Source of the DNA: Sphingobacterium bovisgrunnientis
Lineage (GTDB): Bacteria > Bacteroidota > Bacteroidia > Sphingobacteriales > Sphingobacteriaceae
Direction: 5' to 3'
DNA length: 64,000 bases
NCBI RefSeq assembly: GCF_009829085.1
Contig: NZ_WUQY01000021.1
Coordinates: forward strand, 1-64,000
In this document: in pieces, positions 18,026 through 27,403 of the stretch
Layout: every line of letters begins with the position of its first letter
Numbering within the stretch: the first letter of the stretch is position 1
Made by a program: the position numbers and the translations under genes
The notes under the pieces: generated by a model
Seen by the model: the letters and a program-made list of their open reading frames with translations, nothing else
Database searches by the model: none
What the model was told of the DNA's origin: nothing

Positions 18026-19951
18026 ATGAAAACGAAATTAACAAAACTCACAATAGCAGTTGCAATAGCAACAGCAGCATCCTTTTCGAGCTGTTCGAAA
18101 TTCGATGAAATAAATACAAATCCTACACAAGCAAATGAAAATCAAGTGCAGGTAGAATACTTTCTGAATAATTCCATAATCGGTGCCCAACAAGATCCAC
18201 ATATCGCTGAACGTGTATTCGTATTGTACTGGAAATCTGCTGGACGACAACATTTGTCTGGGGGACTTACCACTGGTGGATATAATGATGATTGGACAAA
18301 CGATTACTGGCGCTACATTTCAGAATGGTTGAATCACGCCAATACAGCTATTCAGATTGCGGATTTAAAAGCTGAAAACGGCACAGCACAACCCTATAAT
18401 GCAAATCTTATACAAGTCGCTCGAATTTGGAGAGCATACTTAATGAGTGAATTAGCTGATAACTTCGGTGCAATACCTATTGAAGCTTTTTCAGGTAATA
18501 ATCCAGAATTTAAGTCGACAAAAGATGTATATTATTTCTTATTAGATGAGCTAAAAGATGCTACGAGTAAGATTGATGCAGCTTTAGCACGTCCAGACAA
18601 ACTTCAAAATCAAGACCCTGCTTATAGATACGAATGGGATAAATGGGTGAGATACGGAAACTCTATGCGTCTTAGATTAGCAATGCGCATCGCAGAAGTA
18701 GATGCAAATAAAGCTAAAACAGAATTTGAAAGCGCGGTAGCTACAAACAAATTAATTACTACTGCTGATCACAATTTCAAAGTTGCAGAAAGACCAGGCT
18801 GGGATGCATTATCTGGCGTCATGAGTAGAGAGTGGAATGGACAAGTATTATCTACCACACTTAATAATCTATACGTGGGATTAGGAGGAATTAAATCTGA
18901 AGATCAATTAGGCTCAGCTTTACATACAGCTATCAAACCAGAAAATTATATTGGAAAGAGAATGCTAGGACACTATTCTACAAGAACAAATGACCCAACA
19001 GCGGGCTATTTCTTTGATGGATTGCCTAACACGATTGACCCTAGAGCTTACAAAACGTTTTATATCCCTGGTGACGTAACAAGTGCTACCTGGTCTAACT
19101 ATCCTTCATGGGCATCAGATGCCTCTACGACTAAGGTAAGATTTCCAAAAGTTACGGGGTTCAATGCAGACACATTGGACATTGATGTAAAACATACATG
19201 GAGCACAGCAGTAAGTGGTGATTTTGGAACAAAAGGAGCTGTAAATCCAATTCGTTCTATCCAAGTAGGTAAAATACCAGGATTGTCTAAAGCATATAGA
19301 ACAAGTAACGCGGAGCGTATATTCTTTGCAAATTGGGAAACACACTTCCTATTAGCTGAAGCTTCTTTAAAAGGGTGGAATACTGGGACTACTGCTCAAG
19401 CGGCTTATGAAAATGGTGTAAAGGCGAGTTTTGATTACAATGGTGTTTCACAATATGCCACTGCCTATTTAAATTCTGAAAGTTATAATAGAGTTGGTAC
19501 TTCAGTGAAGTTTACACATACAACAGAACCAGGATCATCGCGTACAATGAATTATGTTGATGGGTATACTGGAGCAGCAGGTACCGCAACAATTCAGTAT
19601 CCGGTAAACTCTATTTATAAAAATGGTACTGTCCGAAACGATGCATTAACCAAAATTATCACGCAAAAATACCTTGCGAATATGCCTTGGTTGCCTCTTG
19701 AATCATGGTCAGATCATAGAAGATTGGGATTGCCTTTCTTCGAGAACCCAGCCGTAGAAAACCCGCTTCCAAATCTTCCAGCTTTGACAGCGACAAATTA
19801 CATGACGAATCAAATCAAATTTTTCCCGCAAAGATTAAGATATCCATCTAGTCTAAAAAATGCGGATCAAGATGGATACAATCAAGCAGTATCACTGCTT
19901 GGTGGACCTGATGAAGTGTTGACTCCTCTTTGGTGGGCTAAGCAAAATTAG
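18026..19951 (+). CDS. SusD/RagB-like surface glycan-binding lipoprotein
   Basis: 641 residues. The lipoprotein signal ends in SFSSC (Cys23), followed by SKFDEINTNP, an acidic stretch typical of surface-exported Bacteroidota lipoproteins. The remainder is a TPR-rich SusD fold (family SusD-like_2), with YISEWLNHANTAIQIADL and a C-terminal region on which the SusC lid closes. It is the usual partner of the SusC gene just upstream. A strong terminator follows, separating it from the fucosidase. Confidence 0.94.
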   Translation: MKTKLTKLTIAVAIATAASFSSCSKFDEINTNPTQANENQVQVEYFLNNSIIGAQQDPHIAERVFVLYWKSAGRQHLSGGLTTGGYNDDWTNDYWRYISEWLNHANTAIQIADLKAENGTAQPYNANLIQVARIWRAYLMSELADNFGAIPIEAFSGNNPEFKSTKDVYYFLLDELKDATSKIDAALARPDKLQNQDPAYRYEWDKWVRYGNSMRLRLAMRIAEVDANKAKTEFESAVATNKLITTADHNFKVAERPGWDALSGVMSREWNGQVLSTTLNNLYVGLGGIKSEDQLGSALHTAIKPENYIGKRMLGHYSTRTNDPTAGYFFDGLPNTIDPRAYKTFYIPGDVTSATWSNYPSWASDASTTKVRFPKVTGFNADTLDIDVKHTWSTAVSGDFGTKGAVNPIRSIQVGKIPGLSKAYRTSNAERIFFANWETHFLLAEASLKGWNTGTTAQAAYENGVKASFDYNGVSQYATAYLNSESYNRVGTSVKFTHTTEPGSSRTMNYVDGYTGAAGTATIQYPVNSIYKNGTVRNDALTKIITQKYLANMPWLPLESWSDHRRLGLPFFENPAVENPLPNLPALTATNYMTNQIKFFPQRLRYPSSLKNADQDGYNQAVSLLGGPDEVLTPLWWAKQN

Positions 19952-19967
19952 AATAACACATAGTACT

Positions 19968-20004
19968 AAAAATGCGTTCTTAAAATAAGAACGCATTTTT
20001 TTTA
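19968..20004 (+). terminator. Intrinsic terminator after susD
   Basis: A 15-bp perfect stem, AAAAATGCGTTCTTA (19968-19982) with TAAGAACGCATTTTT (19986-20000), a 3-nt loop and a T-run. It marks the end of the ROK-susC-susD transcript. Confidence 0.92.
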
Positions 20005-20066
20005 ATAATATCTAATTAATAGATTTATCGTATAAACATTTACAACAACTAAGATCTCAAGCATTT

Positions 20067-21851
20067 ATGAAGAAACTTAATTTATTTGCTATCTTATTCC
20101 TTATAGTATTTAACACTTTCAACTCTTTGAACGCCCAATCTCCTACCCGTACGTCTTGGTTTGAAGAAGCGCGATTTGGTATGTTTATTCATTGGGGATT
20201 ATATTCTGCTGCCGAAGGAATTTGGAAAGGTGAAAATCTCCGTTATCTAAATAATTATGCCGAATGGATTCGTTACCGCAACCGTATTTCTAAAGAAGAA
20301 TACGGGGAATTAGCAAAACGATTTGATTGGGAAAATATAAATCCCGAAGAATGGGTTATTCAAGCAAAAAAAGCTGGAATGAAGTACATCATCATGACCT
20401 CAAAGCATCATGATGGAGTAGCCATTTGGGACACTAAAATTGGAGATTACTCTTTATCAAAGTTAGCTGGTGTAAATCGCGATGTAATTAAAGAGTTAGC
20501 TGATGCATGTCGAAAACATAACATGAAACTTGGATTCTATTATTCACACTGGATAGACTGGGAACATCCATACGCCTGGGATCACAATTTGGAACTCACT
20601 AAGTCTGTTTCTCCACAACAATTTAACACCTATTGGCAGGAAAAAGCTATCCCGCAATTGCGCGAACTGTTAACAAATTATGGAGACATCGCGGTTATGT
20701 GGTTTGACATGTGGATTCCGTACGAACAAACCATATTTAAGAAAGAGCAATTGGAACAAGCTGTAAAATTAATTAGAGAATTGCAGCCAAATTGTTTGAT
20801 AAATTCCAGATTAGGATTACCTACTGATGCTGAATTCGTGGATTTCCAAACTTTAGGCGATAATGTGTTTGCAAGCGAATATATTGATCATCCATGGGAA
20901 ACACCTGGAACAATCGCCCATTCGTGGGGCTATAGTGCGTACGAAAAAGAATGGAAATCAACCAGTCAGATTTTTGAATCACTAATCTCTAATGTAAGTC
21001 TTAATGGCGGACTAACATTAAATATTGGTCCACGCGCTGATGGAAAAATTCCATATGAAAGTATTACCAGATTGAACGATATTGGCCAATGGCTAAATAC
21101 ATATGGTGAGGCTGTATATGGAACTAAGGGCACTCCATTACGTGCCAAAAACTTTGATTGGGGCTATTTAACTAGTCAAAATTCAGAAAACAAATCTTCA
21201 CTTTACGCACATGTCTTCAACTGGCCATTGGACAAAAAATTACGAATCACAGGTGTAAAGTCAGACCCATCATCCATTTATTTGATGGATGGTAAGACAT
21301 TGAAAAAATTGAACTTTATTAAAAATGGATCAATTATTCATATCGATTTACCTAAACATGCTTCCGACAATTTTGTGTCGCTAATTAAACTTGATTTCGC
21401 CCAGCAAGTTGAATTTGACTTGGATATTGTTGCAGAATCTTCTTTTGGTGGATTTTCTTTAAACAGCAAAAATATTTCCAATAAAAATAACGAAGAATTA
21501 AGGTCGTACGATGGTAAACGTCCTGATCATATCATATCAAAAGGGCAAGATTTGCAATGGTATATTGAAATTCCAGAAAAAGGAGAATACGCTTTGGATG
21601 TTTCAGCACACAACCCAACTAAGAATAATGTACCTATTACGATTCAGGCGGGCAAACAGAAAATACAAGGTATTTTAAAACCAAATGGAATGATGGTGGT
21701 GGAGCCAAACGAAAATAATTACGTAGAGGAATTTACTGATACCCCCTTGGGAAGTATTAAATTAGATAATAGTACTAAGATAAAAGTAATTTTAAAATCT
21801 TCCGAACAACATCCTGTTTGGATAAATAGAATTTGGATAAAGAAAATCTAA
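20067..21851 (+). CDS. Alpha-L-fucosidase, GH29
   Basis: 594 residues with signal peptide ending NSLNA. The catalytic TIM barrel shows EARFGMFIHWGLYS near residue 37, the SKHHDG substrate-binding motif (H114-H115) and the presumed nucleophile D214 in VMWFDMW. Residues from about 450 form a beta-sandwich C-terminal domain. GH29 enzymes remove alpha-L-fucose from glycans. No type IX sorting domain is seen at the C terminus, so it is probably periplasmic or outer-membrane associated. The general acid cannot be assigned by eye. It follows the susD terminator and may have its own promoter (TAGATTTA, 20020-20027). Confidence 0.93.
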   Translation: MKKLNLFAILFLIVFNTFNSLNAQSPTRTSWFEEARFGMFIHWGLYSAAEGIWKGENLRYLNNYAEWIRYRNRISKEEYGELAKRFDWENINPEEWVIQAKKAGMKYIIMTSKHHDGVAIWDTKIGDYSLSKLAGVNRDVIKELADACRKHNMKLGFYYSHWIDWEHPYAWDHNLELTKSVSPQQFNTYWQEKAIPQLRELLTNYGDIAVMWFDMWIPYEQTIFKKEQLEQAVKLIRELQPNCLINSRLGLPTDAEFVDFQTLGDNVFASEYIDHPWETPGTIAHSWGYSAYEKEWKSTSQIFESLISNVSLNGGLTLNIGPRADGKIPYESITRLNDIGQWLNTYGEAVYGTKGTPLRAKNFDWGYLTSQNSENKSSLYAHVFNWPLDKKLRITGVKSDPSSIYLMDGKTLKKLNFIKNGSIIHIDLPKHASDNFVSLIKLDFAQQVEFDLDIVAESSFGGFSLNSKNISNKNNEELRSYDGKRPDHIISKGQDLQWYIEIPEKGEYALDVSAHNPTKNNVPITIQAGKQKIQGILKPNGMMVVEPNENNYVEEFTDTPLGSIKLDNSTKIKVILKSSEQHPVWINRIWIKKI

Positions 21852-21866
21852 AAAGATTTATTTTTA

Positions 21867-21897
21867 TTAAACGCGCTCTCATAAGGAGCGCGTTTAA
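21867..21897. other. Stem-loop downstream of the fucosidase gene
   Basis: TTAAACGCGCTC and GAGCGCGTTTAA form a perfect 12-bp stem with a 7-nt loop (the downstream arm begins at 21886). There is no T-run on either strand, so it may be a processing or stability element, or a weak terminator, rather than a standard intrinsic terminator. Confidence 0.6.
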
Positions 21898-22058
21898 ATC
21901 TGCTATTAAATTTTCCATGAAATAACTTCTAAAATAGTAGTAAGATTGAATGATTATCATTTTCAATTTTAATAAAAAAACCTAAATTGGCAGCTATATT
22001 ATTTTAAAATTTTTAATTTTTAATTTATATATTTAGCATAATAAAAAAACCAATTAAA

Positions 22059-23216
22059 ATGAATCTAAACACTAACATACTTAAAAATTTATTTTTCTTG
22101 GGTTCTACTTCGATAGGGGATCTAAGCGTAGCCGTGGGAAAAAGTATTCCAATTACAACTAAAGGAATCAAAGATTTACTAAAAAAAGGATTTATACAAA
22201 ATCTAGGATTAACTGATTCCACAGGAGGCCGAAAAGCTTATTTATACAAAGCTGATAAAGACAAGATTGGAAATATAATTGCTATATCCATCGAGCGTAA
22301 ACGTACCCTAATAGATGTATTTAATATAGATCAAGAAAAACTTACTGATACCGTCAAAATTGTTATTCCACTAAGAAATGAAGCTGAATTACTAGAGGCA
22401 TTATTACGAGAAGTAGAAAAGATAATTGAACAATTTACTAAATCATCATTTCTTGGTATAGGCATAATATGTCCAGGATTTGTGGATGCAGAAAAGAAAA
22501 TAAATAATTCACTAAAACCAGATTCCCCTCTTTATAGTATTGCAACAACCATAGAAGAAAAAATTGGCATACAGGCATATATTGAAAATGATTCTACTGC
22601 AATAGCTTTGGTTGAAAAGCACTTTGGCAAAGCAAAGAATTCTTCTCCTACGTTAGTCATTAATTTAACTTGGGGTGTAGGCCTAGGTATTCTCATTGAT
22701 AACAAAATTTTTAAAGGTTATAAAGGTTTTGCTGGTGAGTTTAGTCACATTCCATTAGCAGACAGCAACAAGCTATGTTTATGCGGCAAAAAGGGATGTT
22801 TGGAGGTTGAAGCGTCTTTACAAACTGCTATAGATTATATAGAAGATCAATTGAAGGCTGGCGAAGCATCCATATTAAATGAACAAAAATCAGAAATAAC
22901 TTTCGAGCATTTGATCCATGCTTACAATGTAGGCGATCAACTAACAATTGAAGCGATGAAGCGAATCGGTCATATGCTGGGAAAAGGTATTGCGACACTA
23001 ATTCATATTCTTAATCCAGAAAAAATAATTTTAGCTGGGAAAGGAACTGTATTTGGTGATATTATACTTTCAGAGGTACAATCATCCATACACCTCTATT
23101 GCATTCCGAAACTATCAGATCAGACTAAAATCGAATTGTCAACTTTGAAAAATGTACTTACACTTGCTGCTGCAAGCACTGTAATACAACAAATTCCTAA
23201 AATAAATTTACATTAA
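22059..23216 (+). CDS. ROK-family transcriptional regulator (copy 2)
   Basis: 385 residues, clearly paralogous to the protein at 13703-14878: same winged HTH (SIGDLSVAVGKSIPITTKGIKDLLKKGF), same TWGVGLGI strand and the same Zn motif CLCGKKGCLEVEASL. The kinase phosphate loop is again missing. Divergence is greatest in the DNA-reading helix and in the first half of the sugar domain, so operator and ligand may differ. It stands alone after the fucosidase gene; a TATATTTA element at 22028-22035 may be its promoter. Confidence 0.9.
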   Translation: MNLNTNILKNLFFLGSTSIGDLSVAVGKSIPITTKGIKDLLKKGFIQNLGLTDSTGGRKAYLYKADKDKIGNIIAISIERKRTLIDVFNIDQEKLTDTVKIVIPLRNEAELLEALLREVEKIIEQFTKSSFLGIGIICPGFVDAEKKINNSLKPDSPLYSIATTIEEKIGIQAYIENDSTAIALVEKHFGKAKNSSPTLVINLTWGVGLGILIDNKIFKGYKGFAGEFSHIPLADSNKLCLCGKKGCLEVEASLQTAIDYIEDQLKAGEASILNEQKSEITFEHLIHAYNVGDQLTIEAMKRIGHMLGKGIATLIHILNPEKIILAGKGTVFGDIILSEVQSSIHLYCIPKLSDQTKIELSTLKNVLTLAAASTVIQQIPKINLH

Positions 23217-23412
23217 ACATGATTTAAGTATTATTACCTTTTACAATTAATATAGAAAACACTTTTTTGTAGACTATTAACTACGTTATTGGTTACAAAG
23301 TCGATATAAAACATGTACTAGCAGGATATTAATATGTTATTTTGTTGTTATAAATTACATCACTTTTATAATTAGCATTGCCTTCATTTATAGGCGTTAA
23401 TAAACAAAATAT

Positions 23413-25221
23413 ATGTATAATAGCGCTTCTTTGAATAGGTATTACACCGAAGGTATTCTACACATTACTTGTAAAGGGGAAATTCTTAAAACAACTCCAC
23501 AAGCTAGAAGTTTATTAACGTTATTTGATTCAAAAAACGCAAATTTATTTAATGATTACTCGTTCTTAGATAAGAAAAACTATAATCCTATCTCATTAGA
23601 TAAAATTGTTAAGAAAAATGTTAGTTATATTATCAAGATCAATTCAAAAAAGAAGTCCAGGTATATCTCCGCAACATTTGAACAATCGGAAAATAAAGAA
23701 AACTATATTGTTTCTATTCTTGACAATACGGACTTGATTGAAAAAATTCTTGAATTTAAAAAACAAGAATATAACCAACGACTTCTTGTATCTTCTATCA
23801 ATGATATTATTTTTGAAGTTAATAAAGACGGAATTTTTTTAAATTATTGGACGAATAAACCCGAGCTTCTAATCCATCCGCCAAGTACATTTATTGGTAG
23901 ACCTCTTACTGATGTTCTACCACAAGAAATTTCATCAAAAATACTGCATCTAATACGAAACAGTATAAAAGAAAAACAGCACAATGTATTCCAGTATAAC
24001 CTACCAAACGCAAATAATAAACAGGAATGGTACTCCTTAACCATCAAAAATATTCCGGACCAGGATGAAATCGTAGCTGTGGTCATAACTGATATTACAA
24101 AAGAAAAAGATTATCAAGACAAATTAATTTTTTGGGAGAAAAAATTTTATCAAGCCTTCCATTTTTCAGGTATCGGCACAACACTGACTTCACTCGAAGG
24201 ATATTTAATCGAAGGAAATAATACGGTTTCGGAGATACTGGGATATAGTCGAAAAGAGCTACAACATATTCGATCTATAGATATTACACATCCGGATGAC
24301 AAAGCATTTGATTTATCGGTGCGCAGTGATTTAGTACAAGGAAAAAAAAATTACCAAACATTTCTGAAGAGATATCTACATAAAGGAAATTATTATGTTT
24401 GGTGTTCTATCACAATATCCTTAGTAAGAGACAATTGGAAAAACCCTCAATATTTTATTGTTCAACTTGTCGATATGACAGAATTCATTAGAAATAATGA
24501 AGAACTCATCCTTGAAAAAAAGAAATTAGAAACTATAAAAGCACAATTAGAGTCTAAGATTTTACAAAATGAGGAAGCTAATCATATTATTGCACACAAT
24601 CTATTAAGTCCAATTGATAATATCAAAATGTTAATTGATAATCTTAAAGAAACACAAGAAAAAGACATTTTGTTGAATTTATTAAGCTCATGTTGCGACG
24701 AATTAGATGAAACAGTTGCGGATCTAAATGCCATTGCTTCAAACATAAATAATAACTTAAATAATCACGAAATAGAGTTGTGCAGATTCAATGAGATTTT
24801 AGACAAAATTATTGAAATCAAGCAACCGGTAATTTCTAAGAAGAATGCCGAGATAATTACTGACTTTCAAGTTCAAGAGATCAAAACTCAAAGGGTAGCG
24901 TTGTACTCTATTATAGATCAATTACTCGACAATGCTTTGCAGTTTTCAGCAGAGACAAGATCGCCTCTTATTCAATTGAGAACTTATTATGAAGATAATG
25001 AAGTCGTTTTTTCAATTCAATACAATGGATTAGGAATGGATCTGAACAAAGTCAAGTCCCAGCTGTTTATGTTTAAAAAGATATTTCATCGGGGATTTGA
25101 TACTAAAGGTATTGGTTTAAATATAACAAAATATCAAGTGGAATCTCTCGGCGGAAAAATTGATGTTATAAGCACGCCAAATGAAGGAACAACTTTTTTT
25201 GTAAAACTTCCAAACACATAA
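23413..25221 (+). CDS. PAS-domain sensor histidine kinase with an atypical ATP-binding site
   Basis: 602 residues, no membrane helices, so a soluble sensor. Three PAS-like units (about 10-115, 125-235, 240-365; the last has EGYLIEGNNTVSEILGYSRKEL), a coiled coil (365-390), a dimerisation/His region with ANHIIAHNLLSP (phospho-acceptor probably H395), and an HATPase domain with N box DQLLDNALQFS (N507) and G2 box GIGLNITKYQVESLGG. The G1 box reads IQYNGLGM, so the Asp of DxGxG that contacts adenine is Tyr537. A receiver gene follows after 3 bp. The signal sensed is unknown. Confidence 0.88.
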   Translation: MYNSASLNRYYTEGILHITCKGEILKTTPQARSLLTLFDSKNANLFNDYSFLDKKNYNPISLDKIVKKNVSYIIKINSKKKSRYISATFEQSENKENYIVSILDNTDLIEKILEFKKQEYNQRLLVSSINDIIFEVNKDGIFLNYWTNKPELLIHPPSTFIGRPLTDVLPQEISSKILHLIRNSIKEKQHNVFQYNLPNANNKQEWYSLTIKNIPDQDEIVAVVITDITKEKDYQDKLIFWEKKFYQAFHFSGIGTTLTSLEGYLIEGNNTVSEILGYSRKELQHIRSIDITHPDDKAFDLSVRSDLVQGKKNYQTFLKRYLHKGNYYVWCSITISLVRDNWKNPQYFIVQLVDMTEFIRNNEELILEKKKLETIKAQLESKILQNEEANHIIAHNLLSPIDNIKMLIDNLKETQEKDILLNLLSSCCDELDETVADLNAIASNINNNLNNHEIELCRFNEILDKIIEIKQPVISKKNAEIITDFQVQEIKTQRVALYSIIDQLLDNALQFSAETRSPLIQLRTYYEDNEVVFSIQYNGLGMDLNKVKSQLFMFKKIFHRGFDTKGIGLNITKYQVESLGGKIDVISTPNEGTTFFVKLPNT

Positions 25222-25224
25222 TAT

Positions 25225-25623
25225 ATGCGAACACCAACGCGGAAGGTAGCTCTTATTGACGACAATGCAATATTTCGAATGATTTTCGGAACAATGATAT
25301 CCTCTTTTGAAAACATCGAATTTACGAACTATGAAAATGCACTAGATGCGTTAGAAGGATTAAAATCAAGTCTGGTTAATAATTCAAAAATCCCCGATTA
25401 CCTTTTTGTCGATATTAACATGCCCTATATGACAGGCTGGGAAATGATGGATAAGTTGCAAGAAGATGAATATTCTTTTCTCCAAAATTCTAAAATATTC
25501 ATCGTTAGTTCCTCACACTTAGAGTCAGACACAAATAACACCCAACAATACACTTTTATTACTGAGTATATTCAAAAGCCTGTTAAGAAGGAAAAACTAA
25601 TAGAAATATTAGCTCTTCCTTAA
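25225..25623 (+). CDS. Single-domain response regulator (CheY-like receiver)
   Basis: 132 residues, receiver domain only. The acidic pair is D12-D13 (LIDDNAIF), the phospho-acceptor D63 (FVDINMP), the switch Ser lies in IVSSSH and the conserved Lys is K118 (IQKPVKK). It starts 3 bp after the kinase stop codon and must be co-translated. There is no output domain, so it acts by protein contact or as a phosphate sink. Its 3' end is 6 bp from the convergent cutC gene. Confidence 0.92.
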   Translation: MRTPTRKVALIDDNAIFRMIFGTMISSFENIEFTNYENALDALEGLKSSLVNNSKIPDYLFVDINMPYMTGWEMMDKLQEDEYSFLQNSKIFIVSSSHLESDTNNTQQYTFITEYIQKPVKKEKLIEILALP

Positions 25624-25629
25624 AACATT

Positions 25630-26310
25630 CTATTTCGATATCTCCTCAAGAACAGATTTTAAAGCAGATACTTCAGCACCTACTGCTGTATCTCCACCAT
25701 CTGTGATGGCAGAAGAATGATAAAAGTGTGCTCCTGTTTTGCTGTGCAAATTTTGAATATTTGTCGAACGTAAACCGCCACCAGGCATTATCACAATTCT
25801 GTCTTTTGCTAATTGAACCAATTCTCTTAGATTGACTATTCCCAAGTCTACATTTGGTTCACAACCTGAAGTCAATATTGTTTGAAATCCACATGAAATA
25901 ACATCCTCCAAAGCAGTTTCACAATTCGCAACTTCATCAAAAGCGCGATGAAATGTACATGGAATTGGCGAAGCTAATTCTACTAATTCTTTATTCTGCG
26001 TAATATTAACGCTATTGTCCTCATGCAATACACCAAACACAAAACCATTTACTCCAAATGCTTTAATTCGCAGAATATCTGCTTTCATTTGTTGAAATTC
26101 GTGATCAGAATACACAAAATTTCCACCTCGCGGACGAATCATAACATTAAGCTTGATATGTAAATTCTTCCTAGATTGAATAATATCATCGTCACTTGGT
26201 GTTGTGCCCCCAACTTCCATTCCCGCACACAATTCCACGCGATCCGCACCATATTCTTGCGCTATTAGCGCTGATTGTATATTGAAACTTGCTATTTCTA
26301 GTTTAGCCAT
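25630..26310 (-). CDS. cutC: CutC family protein
   Basis: 226 residues, TIM barrel. Family motifs are present: QEYGADRVELCAGMEVGGTTPS near the N terminus, VMIRPRGGNFVYS, CTFHRAFDEV and IMPGGGLRSTNI. The old assignment to copper homeostasis is weakly supported in the literature and the family's reaction is unsettled. In Bacteroidota it often lies beside glycosylasparaginase and hexosaminidase genes, as here, so a glycan-catabolic role is worth considering. It follows the glycosylasparaginase gene with one base between them, so the two form an operon. Confidence 0.9.
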   Translation of the reverse strand: MAKLEIASFNIQSALIAQEYGADRVELCAGMEVGGTTPSDDDIIQSRKNLHIKLNVMIRPRGGNFVYSDHEFQQMKADILRIKAFGVNGFVFGVLHEDNSVNITQNKELVELASPIPCTFHRAFDEVANCETALEDVISCGFQTILTSGCEPNVDLGIVNLRELVQLAKDRIVIMPGGGLRSTNIQNLHSKTGAHFYHSSAITDGGDTAVGAEVSALKSVLEEISK

Positions 26311-26311
26311 T

Positions 26312-27301
26312 CTATTTTAAAAATGATTTACCTTTAATCAATTCATTGCCCTTTGCATCATACTTCGCGAAATTGAAGCCCCCGTGAATACAATATGCAC
26401 CATATTCACCTTGCTTATTGAGCGCAATAAAACCAACTTGAATATTATCTAGTGACTTGCCTCTATTTTGTGTGAACTTAATTATTCTTTTCACAGCCTC
26501 TTCACATGCTTGCTGCGGAGAATTTCCTTGACGCATCAATTCCACGACCAAATGACTGCCCACAGTACGGATCACTTCTTCCCCGTGCCCCGTTGCTGTC
26601 GCTGCGCCAATTTCGTTGTCTACATACAGACCAGCACCTATAATCGGTGAATCACCTACGCGACCATGCATTTTGTAGGCCATACCACTTGTTGTACACG
26701 CTCCAGAAAGATTTCCATCTACATCCAACGCAATCATTCCTATCGTATCGTGATTTTCAATATTAACAACAGGTTCATATTTTGCTGTTTTCAGCCATTC
26801 TCGCCATTCTTTTTCGGACTCTTCGGTCAATAGATTCTCTTCTATGTATCCCTGTGCTTTGGCAAACTGCAACGCCCCCTCACCTACCAGCATGACATGT
26901 GGCGTTTTTTCCATAACGGCACGTGCTACGGAAATAGGATGTTTTATATTTTTCAAAGCTGCCACAGAACCAATATTTGCTTGATCATCCATGATACAGG
27001 CATCCAATGTTACAATACCATCCCGATCTGGCCGACCTCCATAGCCAACACTACGCTCTTTGGGATCTGCTTCTGTCAGTCTAACGCCTTGCTCAACCGC
27101 ATCCAATGCACGTCCGCCTTTGGCTAAAATTTTCCAAGCCTCTTCATTCGCTTGAATTCCAAAATCCCATGTAGACAACACAATTGGCTTATTCGATTTA
27201 GCTTTTGAAACTAAAGATTCGGCATTCAAAATTGAAGTTGATAAGCCCAATCCAATTCCCGAAAGCCCTAATTTTTTTATAAAAAGTCTTCTTGATTTCA
27301 T
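26312..27301 (-). CDS. Glycosylasparaginase (N4-(beta-N-acetylglucosaminyl)-L-asparaginase)
   Basis: 329 residues, an Ntn hydrolase that cleaves the GlcNAc-Asn bond of N-glycopeptides after autoproteolysis. The nucleophile is Thr186 in NHDTIGMIALD, with GRVGDSPIIGAGLYVDN and the GATATGHGE substrate loop downstream. The N terminus SRRLFIKKLG followed by a hydrophobic Gly/Leu stretch is a twin-arginine signal, so it acts in the periplasm. The family requires defucosylated core GlcNAc, which fits the GH29 fucosidase in the same island. Operon with cutC. Confidence 0.93.
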   Translation of the reverse strand: MKSRRLFIKKLGLSGIGLGLSTSILNAESLVSKAKSNKPIVLSTWDFGIQANEEAWKILAKGGRALDAVEQGVRLTEADPKERSVGYGGRPDRDGIVTLDACIMDDQANIGSVAALKNIKHPISVARAVMEKTPHVMLVGEGALQFAKAQGYIEENLLTEESEKEWREWLKTAKYEPVVNIENHDTIGMIALDVDGNLSGACTTSGMAYKMHGRVGDSPIIGAGLYVDNEIGAATATGHGEEVIRTVGSHLVVELMRQGNSPQQACEEAVKRIIKFTQNRGKSLDNIQVGFIALNKQGEYGAYCIHGGFNFAKYDAKGNELIKGKSFLK

Positions 27302-27369
27302 AATTTCTCGTAGCTAGATAGATCTAAAATTGAAACCTTAAATATATCACTTTAAACTCTAATAAATGA

Positions 27370-27397
27370 AAAATGCCACTCCTCAGAGCAGCATTTT
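27370..27397 (-). terminator. Terminator after the aminopeptidase P gene
   Basis: On the minus strand AAAATGC and GCATTTT pair around a partly paired 14-nt centre (CTC/GAG), ending in a T-run. It lies 7 bp beyond the aminopeptidase stop and separates it from the glycosylasparaginase gene. Confidence 0.75.
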
Positions 27398-27403
27398 CTT
27401 AAA

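Noticed and set aside
21867..21897. Perfect stem-loop considered as an intrinsic terminator for the fucosidase
   Set aside because: No T-run follows on either strand, so it is recorded only as a stem-loop.
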